Assembly (NCBI RefSeq): GCF_004379255.2
Contig: NC_056052.1
Location: 12,804,589 to 12,868,588 of the forward strand
Length of the DNA stretch: 64,000 nt
DNA from: Salvia splendens
Lineage: Eukaryota; Streptophyta; Magnoliopsida; Lamiales; Lamiaceae
Direction: 5' to 3'
Shown here: positions 46,781-59,536 of the stretch, piece after piece
Position numbering within the stretch: position 1 is the first letter of the stretch
How the letters are laid out: the number at the start of each line of letters is the position of its first letter
Made by a program: the position numbers and the translations under genes
Notes under the pieces: model-generated
Databases searched by the model: none
What the model was told of the DNA's origin: nothing
Seen by the model: only the letters and a program-made list of their open reading frames with translations

Positions 46781-49571
46781 TGTAACGCCCCGCTTTTCGA
46801 ACCCTAATTTTCGAACCCTAAGACGTTGTATTTATTGCTTTGATTGCCGCAATTAAATGACGATTTATTTTGTGCATACTTTGGTGACCTAATTTGTTTT
46901 GACTAAGTCAAAACCGTTGATTTTATGACGTGGCTTTAATTAATTGTCGGGGAATGAGATATATTGCGGTGAATTATATTATCTTTGGGGAGTGAGATTT
47001 AATTAGTATCATAAATAATTACCTTGCCCCTTTCATTGTGGAAATTTCGACCACTATTATTTTAAGGAGAGGAATTCTATTTCTTGGATTTAATTATTTG
47101 CTTGGGATAATTATCCAATTAAATCCAAAGCCTAATTATCCTATTTCCTTCTTGAGAAAATCGGCCCCCACTAATTTTTCCTAAGGAGATTTCGAAATCT
47201 CCTTACTTGTGGAAGAAGAAATTATTCATTCTTTATTTTGATCCCTTAATTATTTCTTTCCATGTTTTAATTGGAATATCCTAGCAAATCTTTCCCTATC
47301 TTATTTTATTAAAGATTTGGAAATTTATTCCTTGTGGGAGGAATTGAATAACACGCCTATTTCCATATTGTTTGGGAGGATTTTTATTAATTTTCTGCTC
47401 CGTATTATTTTATTCTGCTCCGTGAAAATACCAAATTAAATTGGAGGCTAATTAAATAGCCTTAATTTTCGAAAATCCTCCTTGATTCTTCCCCCTTATT
47501 CACGCCATTTCCCCTCCATCAAATCTCAATCTTTATTACAATTATTCTCCCAAATATTCTCTAATTAATTATGGGATATGATTTAAGCCTATAAATAAGA
47601 ATCAACTCCTAAACCTAAACCCCACCTCAAATCACACGCCTCCCCCTTGAATTACATGCCCCCTCCCCTCTTCTTCACTCTCCCACACTTGTTCTTCCAT
47701 TCAACTCAAGATCCTTTCGATTCGCCAAGAGTTTGTTGAAGAACCAAGAGTTTTAAACGTTTCTACCGATTGTTTTGTTCAAGAAAGGTACATTCAAGCC
47801 TCTATTCTTCATTCCTCTCCATCCCAACTCTTCTTTTGTTCTCTCATGCATGTAGAGAGTGTAGGGAATGCAGATCTAAGGGATTTAATCGGTGGGAATT
47901 TGTGATTGTGTACATGATTGCGTTTTGAATGAATTGTTTGATGATTTAATGAATCCTCGGTGAATGATATGTGATGTTATGAAAGCATGAGTGTAAGGAC
48001 CCTTTTGAGCATGTTTGTGTGTTAAAACCATGAAAAGGTTGATTTTGAATAAGTGGGTGAAAACCCTAATTCGAATTTCTAAAGGCATGAGAAACTGTAA
48101 TTTCGGACAGTATGTTCCGACATGTATTTGACCGAACAAATGAACTCCGATTTGATCGATTCTTTTTCCTGAGTAAACTGCATGATGTGTTCTGTGTTGT
48201 GTGTGAATTTCAACTCTTTTGGACGAAAGATGAAGTTTTGGTGAATTTTTAAAGTTGACTGCGCTTTTCTGGCAGAAACTGTTTTCTCGACCAGTAGGTT
48301 ACGTCTTTTAATTGACCGACTTAAAAGGGGTATTTTGACATGAAAATTAAACTGGAAGTTATTTGATGAGTCTTCTTCCTTGTGGTAAAATTCTAGCCCC
48401 AACGGAAGTGGGGTGAATTTTTAGTAAATTTTACAAAATGATTGCGCAGTGCTGCCAGATTCCTATCTTTACAAAAACACTATGTTACTATAAGTGAATT
48501 ACATGATTGATATATGTGATGACGTGATGTGATGTTCAAAGATGGGAAAAGGGAAAACGATAGGGACATGCATAATATTAAGTCAATGGTTGTGACTGAT
48601 AAGTCATATATATTATCTAAAGGTGATAACTCGTGCTCGAAGCGTGATAGCAAAGGAAAGGCAGTAGTTGAAACCAAAACGGTCGAGGTGGGCTACTTTT
48701 CTACCCTACACTATGTGTGGGTTTCTCTTTTACTAAAAACTCTTTTACGTATGACTGTGGAGCTATAAGGGTGGTTTTAAGCGATTATCATGCCGTGATT
48801 TGTTTTAACGTGCCTATCTGATGTGGCTGTTGCCACTGTTATATAAATCGAATTCGGGTCCTCGTAGGGCCGCAAACCCTACTTGGATTAGTGTACACCT
48901 ATGGTAGACTGTGTGCTAGCGTACGGGCTGGCCGGTCTAGTGACCTGGTTTGCGGCCGCATTCCTTGTCATGTATTGGCAGATATGGACGACGATGGGGA
49001 AAAATGACTGCGCAGTCGCTATTTTGAACAATGGAAAATATTTTGGTGCCTCGGGCCTTTCCAAAGTAAAACCCCGATGGTTACTTACGTATGGCATGAT
49101 AACATATACTTTTATTTAAAATATTTTCGGGCATGAGCCACTGAGTATTATTTTTATAGTACTCAGCCCTGCATATGTTTTCTCTATGTACAGGTTGAGC
49201 AGCGACGAGCGGTTGGTGGTGTTGAGCAGAAATAATAATATGGTTGTTTTGAAACTTCGAGTGTCGTTGTGTCTTCATACATGACTTCACTCTTCTCTTG
49301 GATGCTTCCGCTGTGATATTTTCCTTACGTACATTTTTACTTAACTATGGATCTTTTTGATTAAATGTTGAGAACTCGTTACCCTTTTTATTAATGTCAA
49401 ACCTTTGGTCTTTTCATTTATTTTAATATAGATATCGTTGGTCGTTTAATTATTAGACTTAAATTTTGGTCAGACTTTTATCGAAAACCCTAGCCTTCTA
49501 AGCCCGTTCATTTAAACCCCTTTAAGTCGCGATCGCCCGTTTTTATTAACCCTAGGGGGGCGGTCGTGACA
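46781..49571 (+). repeat. Element C 3' LTR (2791 bp)
   Basis: Nearly identical to the 5' LTR, 6 bp longer (CTGATGTGGCTGTTGCC versus CTGCTGTTGCC). One substitution changes the conserved TGTGCAGG to TGTACAGG near 49189. It is followed by the TSD GTAAA (49572-49576). Confidence 0.93.
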
Positions 49572-49576
49572 GTAAA

Positions 49577-51460
49577 TGTTCTATATTTGTATACTTTGTG
49601 TATAATGTGTGTGTTTTGTGTTCAGTATATTGAGTCCGTTTGTTTAATTTATAGTGTGTTCAATGTGTATTTTGTGTTCATACGTTGTGTATAGCGTTGT
49701 ATTACGTGCAATGTATGTGTTGTATGTGTATTATGTGTGTAGAGCATGTATTTTATATATAGTGAGTGTCCAATGCGTATATTTTGTGTATACTGTGTTT
49801 ATTGTGTGTGCCATATGTTTATTTTTGGTATGTGTTGCGTGCATATTTTGTTTATAGAGTCTGTGCATATTTTGTACTTTTTTTATAATGAAAGCAGTGT
49901 GTTACACATTGCAGTGTGTATTTTTTTTTTGCATGGTTAATGCGTGTATTTTGTGTATAGTGTATGCATATAGTGTGTATAATTTGTACTGTGTAGTGTA
50001 TACTCTGGGCATACTTTGTGTAGTGAGTCTGTTTTGTGTATAGTGTATTTAGTCAGTTTGTTTTGTTTATAATTTATGCAATGTGTATTGTGTGTATTTT
50101 GTGTTTATACTTTCTGAATAGTGTGTATTTTGTGCAATTTATGCGGTGTGTATTATGTGTTGTGTGTATACTTTGTGTCTAATGCGTGTATTTTTTGTAT
50201 AATGTGTTTTAAGTGTGTTATGCATATGTATTTTATAATATATGTATATTTGTGTATAGTGTGTTTTTGTTGAATATGTACTGTGCGTATTTTTTGTGTG
50301 TAGATGTTTGTATTTTGAGTATAATGTGGCGTGTATTTTCTGTATGCATGCCCAGTGCATGCATTTTCTGTAAGTAGTTTGTGTATTTTGTGTATAGTGT
50401 GTATAGTGTACATATTTTGTTTATAGTTTGTTTTGTTTGTTTGTTTTTTATAGTATGTGAAGTATATGTGTTTTGAGTATAGCGTGGGTATTGTGTGTAA
50501 ACTATATGTATAAAGTCTGCGTATATTGTATATAGTGTGTAATGCATATTTTGTTTAGGATTTAGAGTAGTAAGTGCAGTGTGTGTATAGTGTGTGCAAT
50601 GTAATTGTATATTGTGTGTATATGTGTGTGTGCAATGTGATTGTGTGTATATGGTGTATTTATATTTTGTGTATAGCGTGTGTATTATGTGTATATGCAG
50701 TTTGTTTTCTGTGTTATGTTATGTTATGTTATGTGTGTGTATTGTGCTTTTATTTTATGTATGGCGTGTGTCTAGTGCGTGTATTTTTTTATGGTTTGGT
50801 TATAGTGTGTGCTATGCGTATATTTTCTGTACGTGTGTATTTTGTGTAGTGCGTCAGTGTGTGTTTTGTGTAGTGTGTGTATTTTGTGTGTTGTCTGCTT
50901 TTACTTGTAAAATGTCTAGGGCGTGTATAACGTGCCTATTTTGTGTATAGTATGTGTAGTGTATGTGTTTTTTTGTGTGTGTTTTTTGTGTATAAATTTA
51001 TTTGGTTTGTGTATAGTTGCAATGTTTTATAGTGTGTGTGTTTCATTTGTAATTTGTGTGAAGTGATTGATTATATTGTGTATATTGTGTATATTATGTG
51101 CAATGTAGTATACATTTTGTGTTGTGTGTATGTGTGTTTGGTGTATATTGTGTGTGCAGTGCATGTATTTTATGTATAATGTGTCTCGTGTGCTATGTGT
51201 CCCATATGTAAATGTTCTATATTTGTATACTTTGTGTATAATGTATGTGTTTTGTGTTCAGTATATTGAGTCCGTTTGTTTAATTTATAGTGTGTTCAAT
51301 GTGTATTTTGTGTTCATACGTTGTGTATAGCGTTGTATTACGTGCAATGTATGTGTTGTGTGCGTATTATGTGTGTAGAGCATGTATTTTGTATATAGTG
51401 AGTGTCCAATGCGTATATTTTGTGTATATAGTGAGTGTCCAATGCGTATATTTTGTGTCC
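49577..51460 (+). repeat. TG-rich tandem repeat, segment 2
   Basis: It continues segment 1 across the element C insertion and runs into the next 1.64-kb copy at about 50260. The (TTATG) run near 50712 has about four copies, against about seven in segment 1. A 34-bp local duplication (GTATATAGTGAGTGTCCAAT) occurs at 51400-51460, just before the junction with the family-D array. Confidence 0.85.
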
Positions 51461-54400
51461 AACACGGTTGATCGTGACTAGGGGAGGATTAAAGAAGCGG
51501 GGAAGAAAGGGGAAAACAACACAACTCGACCATAGCTCGAAACATACGGGAATAGCTTGAATAAAATCAGAGTTTCTCAATAATCAACAACTCAAAACAA
51601 ATATTATCTCAACAATATTTGGCGAAAGAAACAATATTCAGCGGAAGCATTTCGAGAGTAGAATAATGCTATGTATGAAGACACAACATATTCTAGACAT
51701 TTGATAGACATTCTTCACTTTTATGCTCAACACCCACCGCGCTCGTCACATTCTCACTATCATCCTTGCACATTTGAAACTTCATTTAGTCCTCACTATC
51801 ATTCTCTTCTTGAGATCTTAATCATATTCTTGTTATTCTTATCATTTAGGGAAAACGATAGGAAATACTAATCATCCAATTAGAGATAAAATGGTTCACA
51901 CATAGTTTCTCTAACGTTTCACGTAGTTCCAAGAAATAGAAAAAGTTTCATGGTCCACCGGTCTCCATCCTCTATCTCGATCCTCTCGTCTCATATCTCG
52001 TTAATTTAGAAATTTCACCCCACTTTCCATTCTCGTTCGTTTTCATCGTTCAGGAAAGCAATAGGTGAGTTTTCAAATTAGAACTACGGTTCGCGTGGTC
52101 AACTAGGCCTACATCTTAGGCACTCTAAGTTCACAATACATTTTATCATCTCATATCTCAACATCCATCATATTTTACACATTCATACTTCAAGATAATC
52201 AAGTATAACCTCATAACACATTTGCATTTCAAACAAAACACTCATGCACTTCACATATATGTTTGAAACAAACATTTTTAAATGACTCACTTTTTTTTCT
52301 CAACAATTTCAACATTCTCAAAACAACTCATCAAATTTCACCTTTCATGTAAAACACTCCATCATTCCTCTTCACAACTCGCTCTTTCCACAAACATCAT
52401 AAATTACTTCTCAATTTGAAACCAATCCCTCACGGAAAGATTTTACTTCATTGTTCGTATAAACATTTTTCTCCTCTTTCATTCTCAAAATTTTTCTCAT
52501 CTTCCTTTCTTTAAAACTTTCGCATAAAGATTCTCATAAAATTAAATTACCTCTTTCACGGTTGAGCGTGGCGAAGCGGGATGTTGAGCCTTCAAAATTT
52601 AACCTTTTTTTTTAAGTCTAGCAAAACAAGTCTAGACTAAGACTGAAAAAGACTCTCGGGTCCAGAGCGGAAAGAAAAATTGCTCTGATACCACTCTGTC
52701 ACGCCCGCATTTTCTAAGGATAGAAAACACGGTTGATCGTGACTAGGGGAGGATTAAAGAAGCGGGGAAGAAAGGGGAAAACAACACAACTCGACCATAG
52801 CTCGAAACATACGGGAATAGCTTGAATAAAATCAGAGTTTCTCAATAATCAACAACTCAAAACAAATATTATCTCAACAATATTTGGCGAAAGAAACAAT
52901 ATTCAGCGGAAGCATTTCGAGAGTAGAATAATGCTATGTATGAAGACACAACATATTCTAGACATTTGATAGACATTCTTCACTTTTATGCTCAACACCC
53001 ACCGCGCTCGTCACATTCTCACTATCATCCTTGCACATTTGAAACTTCATTTAGTCCTCACTATCATTCTCTTCTTGAGATCTTAATCATATTCTTGTTA
53101 TTCTTATCATTTAGGGAAAACGATAGGAAATACAAATCATCCAATTAGAGATAAAATGGTTCACACATAGTTTCTCTAACGTTTCGCGTAGTTCCAAGAA
53201 ATAGAAAAAGTTTCATGGTCCACCGGTCTCCATCCTCTATCTCGATCCTCTCGTCTCATATCTCGTTAATTTAGAAATTTCACCCCACTTTCCATTCTCG
53301 TTCGTTTTCATCGTTCAGGAAAGCAATAGGTGAGTTTTCAAATTAGAACTACGGTCCGCGTGGTCAACTAGGCCTACATCTTAGGCACTCTAAGTTCACA
53401 ATACATTTTATCATCTCATATCTCAACATCCATCATATTTCACACATTCATACTTCAAGATAATCAAGTATAACCTCATAACACATTTGCATTTCAAACA
53501 AAACACTCATGCACTTCACATATATGTTTGAAACAAACATTTTTAAATGACTCACTTTTTTTTCTCAACAATTTCAACATTCTCAAAACAACTCATCAAA
53601 TTTCACCTTTCATGTAAAACACTCCATCATTCCTCTTCACAACTCGCTCTTTCCACAAACATCATAAATTACTTCTCAATTTGAAACCAATCCCTCACGG
53701 AAAGATTTTACTTCATTGTTCGTATAAACATTTTTCTCCTCTTTCATTCTCAAAATTTTTCTCATCTTCCTTTCTTTAAAACTTTCGCATAAAGATTCTC
53801 ATAAAATTAAATTACCTCTTTCACGGTTGAGCGTGGCGAAGCGGGATGTTGAGCCTTCAAAATTTAACCTTTTTTTTTAAGTCTAGCAAAACAAGTCTAG
53901 ACTAAGACTGAAAAAGACTCTCGGGTCCAGAGCGGAAAGAAAAATTGCTCTGATACCACTCTGTCACGCCCGCATTTTCTAAGGATAGAAAACACGGTTG
54001 ATCATGACTAGGGGAGGATTAAAGAAGCGGGGAAGAAAGGGGAAAACAACACAACTCGACCATAGCTCGAAACATACGGGAATAGCTTGAATAAAATCAG
54101 AGTTTCTCAATAATCAACAACTCAAAACAAATATTATCTCAACAATATTTGGCGAAAGAAACAATGTTCAGCGGAAGCATTTCGAGAGTAGAATAATGCT
54201 ATGTATGAAGACACAACATATTCTAAACATCTGATAGACATTCTTCACTTTTATGCTCAACACCCACCGCGCTCGTCACATTCTCACTATCATCCTTGCA
54301 CATTTGAAACTTCATTTAGTCCTCACTATCATTCTCTTCTTGAGATCTTAATCATATTCTTGTTATTCTTATCATTTAGGGAAAACGATAGGAAATACTA

Positions 54401-56491
54401 ATCATCCAATTAGAGATAAAATGGTTCACACATAGTTTCTCTAACGTTTCGCGTAGTTCCAAGAAATAGAAAAAGTTTCATGGTCCACCGGTCTCCATCC
54501 TCTATCTCGATCCTCTCGTCTCATATCTCGTTAATTTAGAAATTTCACCCCACTTTCCATTCTCGTTCGTTTTCATCGTTCAGGAAAGCAATAGGTGAGT
54601 TTTCAAATTAGAACTACGGTCCGCGTGGTCAACTAGGCCTACATCTTAGGCACTCTAAGTTCACAATACATTTTATCATCTCATATCTCAACATCCATCA
54701 TATTTCACACATTCATACTTCAAGATAATCAAGTATAACCTCATAACACATTTGCATTTCAAACAAAACACTCATGCACTTCACATATATGTTTGAAACA
54801 AACATTTTTAAATGACTCACTTTTTTTTCTCAACAATTTCAACATTCTCAAAACAACTCATCAAATTTCACCTTTCATGTAAAACACTCCATCATTCCTC
54901 TTCACAACTCGCTCTTTCCACAAACATCATAAATTACTTCTCAATTTGAAACCAATCCCTCACGGAAAGATTTTACTTCATTGTTCGTATAAACATTTTT
55001 CTCCTCTTTCATTCTCAAAATTTTTCTCATCTTCCTTTCTTTACAACTTTCGCATAAAGATTCTCATAAAATTAAATTACCTCTTTCACGGTTGAGCGTG
55101 GCGAAGCGGGATGTTGAGCCTTCAAAATTTAACCTTTTTTTTTAAGTCTAGCAAAACAAGTCTAGACTAAGACTGAAAAAGACTCTCGGGTCCAGAGCGG
55201 AAAGAAAAATTGCTCTGATACCACTCTGTCACGCCCGCATTTTCTAAGGAGAGAAAACACGGTTGATCGTGACTAGGGGAGGATTAAAGAAGCGGGGAAG
55301 AAAGGGGAAAACAACACAACTCGACCATAGCTCGAAACATACGGGAATAGCTTGAATAAAATCAGAGTTTCTCAATAATCAACAACTCAAAACAAATATT
55401 ATCTCAACAATATTTGGCGAAAGAAACAATATTCAGCGGAAGCATTTCGAGAGTAGAATAATGCTATGTATGAAGACACAACATATTCTAAACATTTGAT
55501 AGACATTCTTCACTTTTATGCTCAACACCCACCGCGCTCGTCACATTCTCACTATCATCCTTGCACATTTGAAACTTCATTTAGTCCTCACTATCATTCT
55601 CTTCTTGAGATCTTAATCATATTCTTGTTATTCTTATCATTTAGGGAAAACGATAGGAAATACTAATCATCCAATTAGAGATAAAATGGTTCACACATAG
55701 TTTCTCTAACGTTTCGCGTAGTTCCAAGAAATAGAAAAAGTTTCATGGTCCACCGGTCTCCATCCTCTATCTCGATCCTCTCGTCTCATATCTCGTTAAT
55801 TTAGAAATTTCACCCCACTTTCCATTCTCGTTCGTTTTCATCGTTCAGGAAAGCAATAGGTGAGTTTTCAAATTAGAACTACGGTCCGCGTGGTCAACTA
55901 GGCCTACATCTTATGCACTCTAAGTTCACAATACATTTTATCATCTCATATCTCAACATCCATCATATTTCACACATTCATACTTCAAGATAATCAAGTA
56001 TAACCTCATAACACATTTGCATTTCAAACAAAACACTCATGCACTTCACATATATGTTTGAAACAAACATTTTTAAATGACTCACTTTTTTTTCTCAACA
56101 ATTTCAACATTCTCAAAACAACTCATCAAATTTCACCTTTCATGTAAAACACTCCATCATTCCTCTTCACAACTCGCTCTTTCCACAAACATCATAAATT
56201 ACTTCTCAATTTGAAACCAATCCCTCACGGAAAGATTTTACTTCATTGTTCGTATAAACATTTTTCTCCTCTTTCATTCTCAAAATTTTTCTCATCTTCC
56301 TTTCTTTAAAACTTTCGCATAAAGATTCTCATAAAATTAAATTACCTCTTTCACGGTTGAGCGTGGCGAAGCGGGATGTTGAGCCTTCAAAATTTAACCT
56401 TTTTTTTTAAGTCTAGCAAAACAAGTCTAGACTAAGACTGAAAAAGACTCTCGGGTCCAGAGCGGAAAGAAAAATTGCTCTGATACCACTC
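51461..56491 (-). repeat. 1265-bp tandem array of LTR end, primer-binding site and leader (family D, about 4 units)
   Basis: The LTR/leader boundary TGTCACG recurs at 52697, 53962, 55227 and 56492, spaced exactly 1265 bases. Each unit (minus strand) has about 320 bases of LTR terminus, then TGGTATCAGAGC, then about 940 bases of leader, joined back to the LTR terminus at CTCGTCACA|TTCTCACTATC. Copies differ at only scattered positions. The first, partial unit starts at 51461 inside the LTR part, abutting the TG-rich repeat. The small ORFs repeated in each unit (for example plus 51671-51871) have no coding character. The leader contains GAG|GTAATTT, donor-like, on the minus strand near 52553-52544. 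Confidence 0.9.
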
Positions 56492-59108
56492 TGTCACGCC
56501 CGCATTTTCTAAGGATAGAAAACACGGTTGATCGTGACTAGGGGAGGATTAAAGAAGCGGGGAAGAAAGGGGAAAACAACACAACTCGACCATAGCTCGA
56601 AACATACGGGAATAGCTTGAATAAAATCAGAGTTTCTCAATAATCAACAACTCAAAACAAATATTATCTCAACAATATTTGGCGAAAGAAACAATATTCA
56701 GCGGAAGCATTTCGAGAGTAGAATAATGCTATGTATGAAGACACAACATATTCTAGACATTTGATAGACATTCTTCACTTTTATGCTCAACACCCACCGC
56801 GCTCGTCACAACTCAACCTGCACATTTTTAAAAAGAAATGCAGGGCTGAGTACTTGATGCACTCAGTGGACTCATGCCGAAAACATTTTCAATAAAAATA
56901 TTTATCATGCCATTAACGAGTGACCTCGGGGTTTTAACTTTGAAAGAGCCCGAGTCACTAAAACATTTCACTAACATCATCATCGCCATCAGCCTCAACA
57001 TCATCAACATTACCATACCATATCTGAACATACATGACAAGGAATGTGGCCACATTCCAAGCCACTAGACCGGCCAACTCAAAGAGATAGCGCGCGATCT
57101 ACGGGATGTACACTAGCCTAAGTAGGGACTCACTCCCTAGTCAGACCCGAATTCGATTAACCATACATGGCAAAAGCCACTTCAGATAGGTCACATAGCA
57201 ACACAAAAATATGGCATGACAAACATATTTCGCAAAAATAAATATACTTAGGACATAGTCCTTATTTAAAAAGAAAGCCCACCTCAAGTTCTTAATCCGC
57301 AATTATTTCCATTCCCTTGATATCACGTCTCGCTTGCAAGGAATCACCTTTAGCATTTAAATAACACATAAATCAACACAATGAATCAAGTAAATAAATA
57401 AGATGCATGCACCCTAATTAAAATCATTTATCTCGTTTCTCGGTTTTTGATTATTCGGCGGCCGCCTAAAAGTTCCTCCGTTGGCTCCTCGTATTTTCCA
57501 TCACAATGTAGAATTAAAGTCCCCAAAATTATATAAGCGCATGATTAAATTATCGCAATTATTTCCCTTTGAAATTATACGGACTTAGGATAAAATTATT
57601 CATCCTTCGAAATATTCCGGGATTAATTAAATAATTCATCACGATTAATTATCGGCCCAAAGATTTAATTAATCTGGCCCACAATAATTATTTACTTTCT
57701 AGGCCCAAAAACTAATTATTTCACCCACCTTATATCTCCAAATAAAACTTGAGCCCAACACAATTAAAAGATGGAGCCCAAAAATTTCAAACTCAAAACC
57801 CATATACTCCCTTCCACCATCGGCCTCCCTCATCCCTCCTTCACTTTCTCACCAAAAGGAAAAAAATTCCCAAATCAAGATCCCAAACTGTGTTGCTTCA
57901 CTCCCGTCTCCTTCAATTCACTCTTCACTGTCCGCCAATCATCGCCGGCGTACGACTACCCATGTCGTCACTCCTTCGCACCAGCCACCGCCGTTGGTGA
58001 ACCGCCGCCATCGTCTTACTGCCTCACGAACTCCGTCGGCGTCGCTGGAGAGAAACGCCCCTCCGTCGTCCGCTGCTGTACCGTCGAAGGTCGCACAGAG
58101 CCGTCACCAGCCGTTGTACCCGACGCCGCTACAGCCGTCGTCTGCCGCTGCCCGTCGCTGCTGCTGTGCAGTCTCCTCGCCGAAGGTCGCCGTCCCAGGG
58201 TCAGGCCGCAGCAGGAGACGCAGCGCAGTTCGCAGTGCTGCACATCGCCGTCGCCGTCATCCGCCGTCACCGCTTGACTGCTGTACTACCCCGAACGTGT
58301 TCGGGCAGCCATCGTTCATCACCGAACCAACCCCGAAACGTCCCGAAACCAAGCCTAACAGCCCCGTACAGCCCCGAAAGATAAGTTTCCTTTACCAAGT
58401 TCTTTCGCATTTCGATTTAACCGTGGGAGTGTTCAATTATGTTAAATGCTTGAGTTATGCGATTAGTTCGGATGATGGTATGCTTATGCATAAACTGATG
58501 ATTGAAACTCGAAATTGGGAGGGAGTATACCTTCAATTGACAGATTGTGAAAAAAAAAACAACTCGATGAATCCCTCGGCTTCTATTTCAAATGTCAGTT
58601 TCTCCTCAACTGTGAATTCAAGAATTGGTATCATGGAATTAAAATATGGAGGTTTGTATTCATGGAATTGTGAAGAAATTACCTTTGTTGGATAGACAAC
58701 CACAGATCAAAAACTGGAGTCTTGAACTCACAGTTTCTCTCTATTTTTTTTTTCAGATTGTTGGTAGAATGAGGAAACTGATTTGTGAAGGGAATATTAT
58801 TGAGAGAAGGTAGTTGATAGATATGGGAGAGATTCATGGAGTGAGGGGAGGGCGGTTTCAACGTGGAGAATGGAATGGAATTCGATTTTCTCTCTCTCTC
58901 TTTTTGAACGTGATTCTTATAATTTGGATTTGTTTTGATATTTTATTTGCAGATCACGGAGGAGGAAAATCTCTGCAGTATCTTTATTTAAAATTTGAAC
59001 TAAGGAATATTTGGTGACCAAGTCAACTAGGAAAATTAGTTAGATTAATTTGATTCACGGTCCTTTCAAGAACACAATAAAAAGGGTAGAAAAAGTCGGG
59101 GTGTTACA
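56492..59108 (-). repeat. Family-D Ty3/gypsy LTR, complete (2617 bp)
   Basis: On the minus strand it starts TGTAACACCCCGACTTTTTC (59108) and ends GCGGGCGTGACA (56492). It is followed on that strand by the primer-binding site at 56489-56477 and the tandem leader units. The conserved hairpin is at 56846-56866. A GC-rich stretch at 57900-58300 yields overlapping ORFs on both strands (for example plus 57771-58277 and plus 57994-58695) with no domain; they are low-complexity and antisense to the element. No second LTR or TSD is present at the array end. Confidence 0.88.
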
Positions 59109-59536
59109 TATTATGTGTTGTGTGTATACTTTGTGTCTAATGCGTGTATTTTTTGTATAATGTGTTTTAAGTGTGTTATGCATATGTATTTTATAATATA
59201 TGTATATTTGTGTATAGTGTGTTTTTGTTGAATATGTATTGTGCGTATTTTTTGTGTGTAGATGTTTGTATTTTGAGTATAATGTGGCGTGTATTTTCTG
59301 TATGCATGCCCAGTGCATGCATTTTCTGTAAGTAGTTTGTGTATTTTGTGTATAGTGTGTATAGTGTGCGTATTTTGTTTATAGTTTGTTTTGTTTGTTT
59401 GTTTTTTATAGTATGTGAAGTATATGTGTTTTGAGTATAGCGTGGGTATTGTGTGTAAACTATATGTATAAAGTCTGCGTATATTGTATATAGTGTGTAA
59501 TGCATATTTTGTTTAGGATTTAGAATAGTAAGTGGT
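59109..59536 (+). repeat. TG-rich tandem repeat, segment 3
   Basis: Starts TATTATGTGTTGTGTGTATAC and matches 50151-50577 almost base for base. It ends at ...GAATAGTAAGTG, where pararetrovirus sequence begins. Confidence 0.85.

Larger units (their letters stand above)
37374..49571 (+). mobile_element. Element C: full-length Tekay/Del-type chromovirus, apparently intact
   Basis: 12,198 bp. LTRs are 2785 and 2791 bp, differing by about a dozen substitutions and one 6-bp indel (the 3' copy has the extra bases near 48825). It has a primer-binding site, a polypurine tract, a 5-bp TSD and an uninterrupted gag-pol ORF with a C-terminal chromodomain. An additional ORF of 216 codons lies between leader and gag. 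All catalytic motifs I can identify are present, so it could be autonomous. Confidence 0.94.

Noticed and set aside
50153..50547. Tyr/Thr/His-rich minus-strand ORFs in the TG-rich repeat (also at 59055-59505)
   Set aside because: They are the translation of a TG/TA-rich repeat; similar chance frames appear in each copy.
51461..56491. CRISPR-like array or gene cluster suggested by regular spacing
   Set aside because: The 1265-bp units are nearly identical throughout and consist of LTR, primer-binding site and leader; there is no repeat-spacer structure and the DNA is plant nuclear.
57771..58695. Overlapping plus-strand ORFs of 168 and 233 codons in the complete family-D LTR
   Set aside because: They fall in the GC-rich LTR segment, overlap each other in different frames, read as Pro/Ser/Arg-rich low complexity and are antisense to the element.
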